A stretch of 7,312 nucleotides of DNA from JAZLEZ01 sp045615505 (GTDB lineage Bacteria; Spirochaetota; Spirochaetia; Sphaerochaetales; Sphaerochaetaceae). The position numbers and the translations under genes are program-made. The stretch is taken from positions 1 to 7,312 of the forward strand of contig JAZLEZ010000003.1 of the NCBI GenBank assembly GCA_045615505.1, written 5' to 3'. The notes below the pieces were generated by a model. The model did no database searches and was not told where the DNA came from. It worked only from the letters and a program-made list of their open reading frames with translations. Below, in pieces: positions 6,396 through 7,312 of this stretch (positions within the stretch are counted from its first letter, which is position 1; every line of letters starts with the position of its first letter).

Positions 6396-6430
6396 AACAA
6401 GTCTTTACACTGTAAGGGCTTGTTTTTTTG
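6396..6430 (+). terminator. Rho-independent terminator of the ferredoxin gene
   Basis: ACAAGTCTTTAC (6397-6408) and GTAAGGGCTTGT (6412-6423) pair over 12 bp, including two G-U pairs, around the loop ACT. An A-T pair (6396/6424) extends the stem. A run of seven T follows (6423-6429). It lies 23 bases after the ferredoxin stop. The opposite strand has no comparable T-tract, so it probably acts in one direction only. Confidence 0.9.
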
Positions 6431-6612
6431 TAGTAAATAACCACCTCCTGGCGGTCTGTCAGCTGGGGTGTACGGATAAATGTAAGATAGTTTCTTGAGG
6501 TACTTTCAAAACTGATATTTGAGAAGAGAAAACCATTTTTGATAATTGACGGAATACTTTGTGTATTATGAAAGTAGCAAAAATGTGTTTTTAAACGCAA
6601 AGGCAAATTCAA
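6431..6612 (-). pseudogene. Possible small gene remnant downstream of the PAP2 gene
   Basis: After the PAP2 stop codon the same minus-strand frame stays open, from a TTG at 6612 through the ferredoxin terminator and into the antisense of the ferredoxin gene. The part before the terminator reads CYFHNTQSIPSIIKNGFL, then NYLTFIRTP, then EVVIYYKK. The pattern 'H.T...IPSIIKNG' followed by an 'LTF.R' strand resembles the N-terminus of some ADP-ribosyltransferase-like proteins, for example DarT-type 'HIT...lpsIlk.G'. There is no Shine-Dalgarno, no ATG and no sensible C-terminus, so at best it is a decayed fragment. It may equally be non-coding sequence with a chance open frame. Apart from this, 6431-6615 shows nothing, including no clear terminator for the PAP2 gene. 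Confidence 0.2.
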
Positions 6613-6615
6613 GAT

Positions 6616-7143
6616 TCATGAAGGCAGTTTTGAAAGAAAAGAGTTGATACTTAAACCGGCTATTGCAAAACCTAAGGCAAATCCCAGAATTGCACCGAAC
6701 AGAACATCTGTAGGAAAATGTACAAAGAAATACATCCGGCTGAAACCGATAAGAGCTGCAAAAACAAGTGCTAAAATACCGGTTTTTTTATGAAATCTGA
6801 AAACTGCCGCAGATGAAGCAAAAGCAAGCATACTATGAACTGAAGGACAGGAAAAAGATGCAGGCCGGCTTACAAGAAGAGTAACCGTTTCATCTGCCAT
6901 GCATGGTCTGGGACGGGCAATAAAGTTTTTCAAAATTCCGTCTCCGATATAGTAAGCAACAATATAAGAAGCCAAAACACAGAGTCCGGTTTTTCTGGTT
7001 TTCGGAACAGCAAAAAGAATAATACCCAGAATAACCCAGATTTCACCTTTTGAGCCGACAAAATCATTGAATACTTTCACCATTATGGTATCAAGAACTT
7101 CACTATGCAGACTTTGAATAAAATACAAAATATCGAATTCCAT
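6616..7143 (-). CDS. PAP2-family membrane phosphatase (probable lipid or undecaprenyl-diphosphate phosphatase)
   Basis: This 175-residue integral membrane protein carries all three phosphatidic-acid-phosphatase type 2 motifs. They are K-x6-RP at Lys72-Arg79-Pro80 (KNFIARPRP), PSxH at 100-103 (PSVH), and SR-x5-H-x3-D at Ser135, Arg136, His142 and Asp146. His103 and His142 are the expected nucleophile and general-acid/base residues. Hydrophobic segments at about 35-47, 53-71, 103-117, 122-135 and 147-165 give five or six membrane spans, with the active site at the outer face of the inner membrane. Members hydrolyse phosphatidate, phosphatidylglycerophosphate or undecaprenyl diphosphate, and the substrate cannot be told from sequence. 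The start is the ATG at 7143. No Shine-Dalgarno precedes it and the promoter lies so close that the mRNA may be leaderless. It appears to be transcribed alone. Confidence 0.93.
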   Translation of the reverse strand: MEFDILYFIQSLHSEVLDTIMVKVFNDFVGSKGEIWVILGIILFAVPKTRKTGLCVLASYIVAYYIGDGILKNFIARPRPCMADETVTLLVSRPASFSCPSVHSMLAFASSAAVFRFHKKTGILALVFAALIGFSRMYFFVHFPTDVLFGAILGFALGFAIAGLSINSFLSKLPS

Positions 7144-7150
7144 ACTGTTG

Positions 7151-7180
7151 ATTTTAACTTTTGTTTTTTTCTAGCGTCAA
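7151..7180 (-). promoter_or_regulatory. Promoter of the PAP2 gene, predicted leaderless or nearly so
   Basis: On the minus strand TTGACG (7175-7180, 5 of 6) is followed by an 18-base spacer and TAAAAT (7151-7156, 5 of 6). Only seven bases, CAACAGT, lie between the -10 and the ATG, so the transcript should start at the ATG or one or two bases before it. The absence of any Shine-Dalgarno agrees with this. Confidence 0.6.
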
Positions 7181-7260
7181 CAATAATTACATCCAATGAC
7201 ATTAGAGCAACTTGCAAAACGAACTTTAATAAATCAGGTGTAAATTTGGATTCGATAAAT

Positions 7261-7311
7261 GTAGTGTGAAAACTGAGAAATACTGTCGTATTTTAAAGTT
7301 TTTCACACTAT
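7261..7311. repeat. Long imperfect inverted repeat / hairpin at the right edge
   Basis: TAGTGTGAAAACT (7262-7274) pairs with AGTTTTTCACACTA (7297-7310) apart from one bulged T. Inside, AAATAC (7278-7283) and GTATTT (7288-7293) pair around the loop TGTC, with an internal loop GAG/TAA between the two stems. No T-tract follows on the minus strand, and the plus-strand continuation is outside the window. It may be a terminator for a gene beyond the edge, a regulatory RNA hairpin or operator, or one copy of a dispersed repeat. The rest of 7181-7260 shows no gene. Confidence 0.6.
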
Positions 7312-7312
7312 C

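Noticed and set aside
6012..6440. 142-codon plus-strand open frame overlapping topB and the ferredoxin gene
   Set aside because: It has no Shine-Dalgarno, its product has no recognisable motif, and it overlaps two firmly identified genes in other frames. The ferredoxin frame is clearly the real one.
6440..6452. Perfect AGGAGGTGG ribosome-site-like sequence on the minus strand
   Set aside because: No start codon follows at a suitable distance. It lies between the ferredoxin terminator and the PAP2 gene and is probably a chance match.
6613..6621. Stop-codon readthrough or selenocysteine extension of the PAP2 protein, since the frame stays open after TGA
   Set aside because: The PAP2 protein is complete at 175 residues, the following frame runs into unrelated antisense sequence, and I see no SECIS-like hairpin right after the TGA.
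1..7312. CRISPR arrays, tRNA/rRNA genes, insertion sequences, phage or conjugation modules
   Set aside because: I saw no regularly spaced repeats, tRNA cloverleaf, transposase or integrase. topB can accompany conjugative elements, but no other element gene is present here.

Overview
The window looks like an ordinary chromosomal stretch from an AT-rich (roughly 40% GC by eye), diderm, probably anaerobic bacterium. A spirochaete of the Treponema type is my best guess. This is an inference from three things: a secreted, barrel-type outer-membrane protein N-terminus, a small clostridial-type 2[4Fe-4S] ferredoxin, and the mix of housekeeping genes. No marker gene proves it.

Layout from left to right. 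(1) Positions 1-2643, minus strand: a compact three-gene operon serS -> pncB -> outer-membrane protein, the last cut by the window edge. serS (seryl-tRNA synthetase) has a well-formed sigma70-type promoter at 2668-2696 and a very short leader. The serS stop and pncB start overlap as TAATG, and only 2 bases separate pncB from the next gene. (2) Positions 2739-3647, plus strand: a divergently transcribed gene of uncertain function with faint resemblance to GT-A glycosyltransferases. It has no usable Shine-Dalgarno and may be leaderless. (3) Positions 3648-3860, minus strand: a 70-residue PC4/YdbC-type single-stranded nucleic-acid-binding protein, whose stop codon directly abuts that of the preceding gene. 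(4) Positions 3951-6131, minus strand: topB, DNA topoisomerase III, apparently starting at TTG. (5) Positions 6206-6373, plus strand: a 55-residue 2[4Fe-4S] ferredoxin with its own promoter, Shine-Dalgarno and rho-independent terminator, so a complete single-gene transcription unit. (6) Positions 6616-7143, minus strand: a PAP2-family membrane phosphatase, again without a Shine-Dalgarno and with a promoter placed so that the transcript should begin at or next to the ATG. (7) Positions 7144-7312: non-coding, ending in a long imperfect inverted repeat.

The genes do not form one pathway. They cover translation (serS), NAD salvage (pncB), DNA topology and single-stranded DNA handling (topB and the PC4-like protein, same strand and neighbours), electron transfer (ferredoxin) and envelope lipid metabolism (PAP2). 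I found no mobile element, CRISPR array, tRNA/rRNA or recognisable defence system. The more interesting signals are regulatory: a serS leader hairpin that places the Shine-Dalgarno in its loop, two candidate leaderless genes, dyads next to the PC4-like and ferredoxin promoters, and the inverted repeat at the right edge. There is also a short possible gene remnant after the PAP2 gene.
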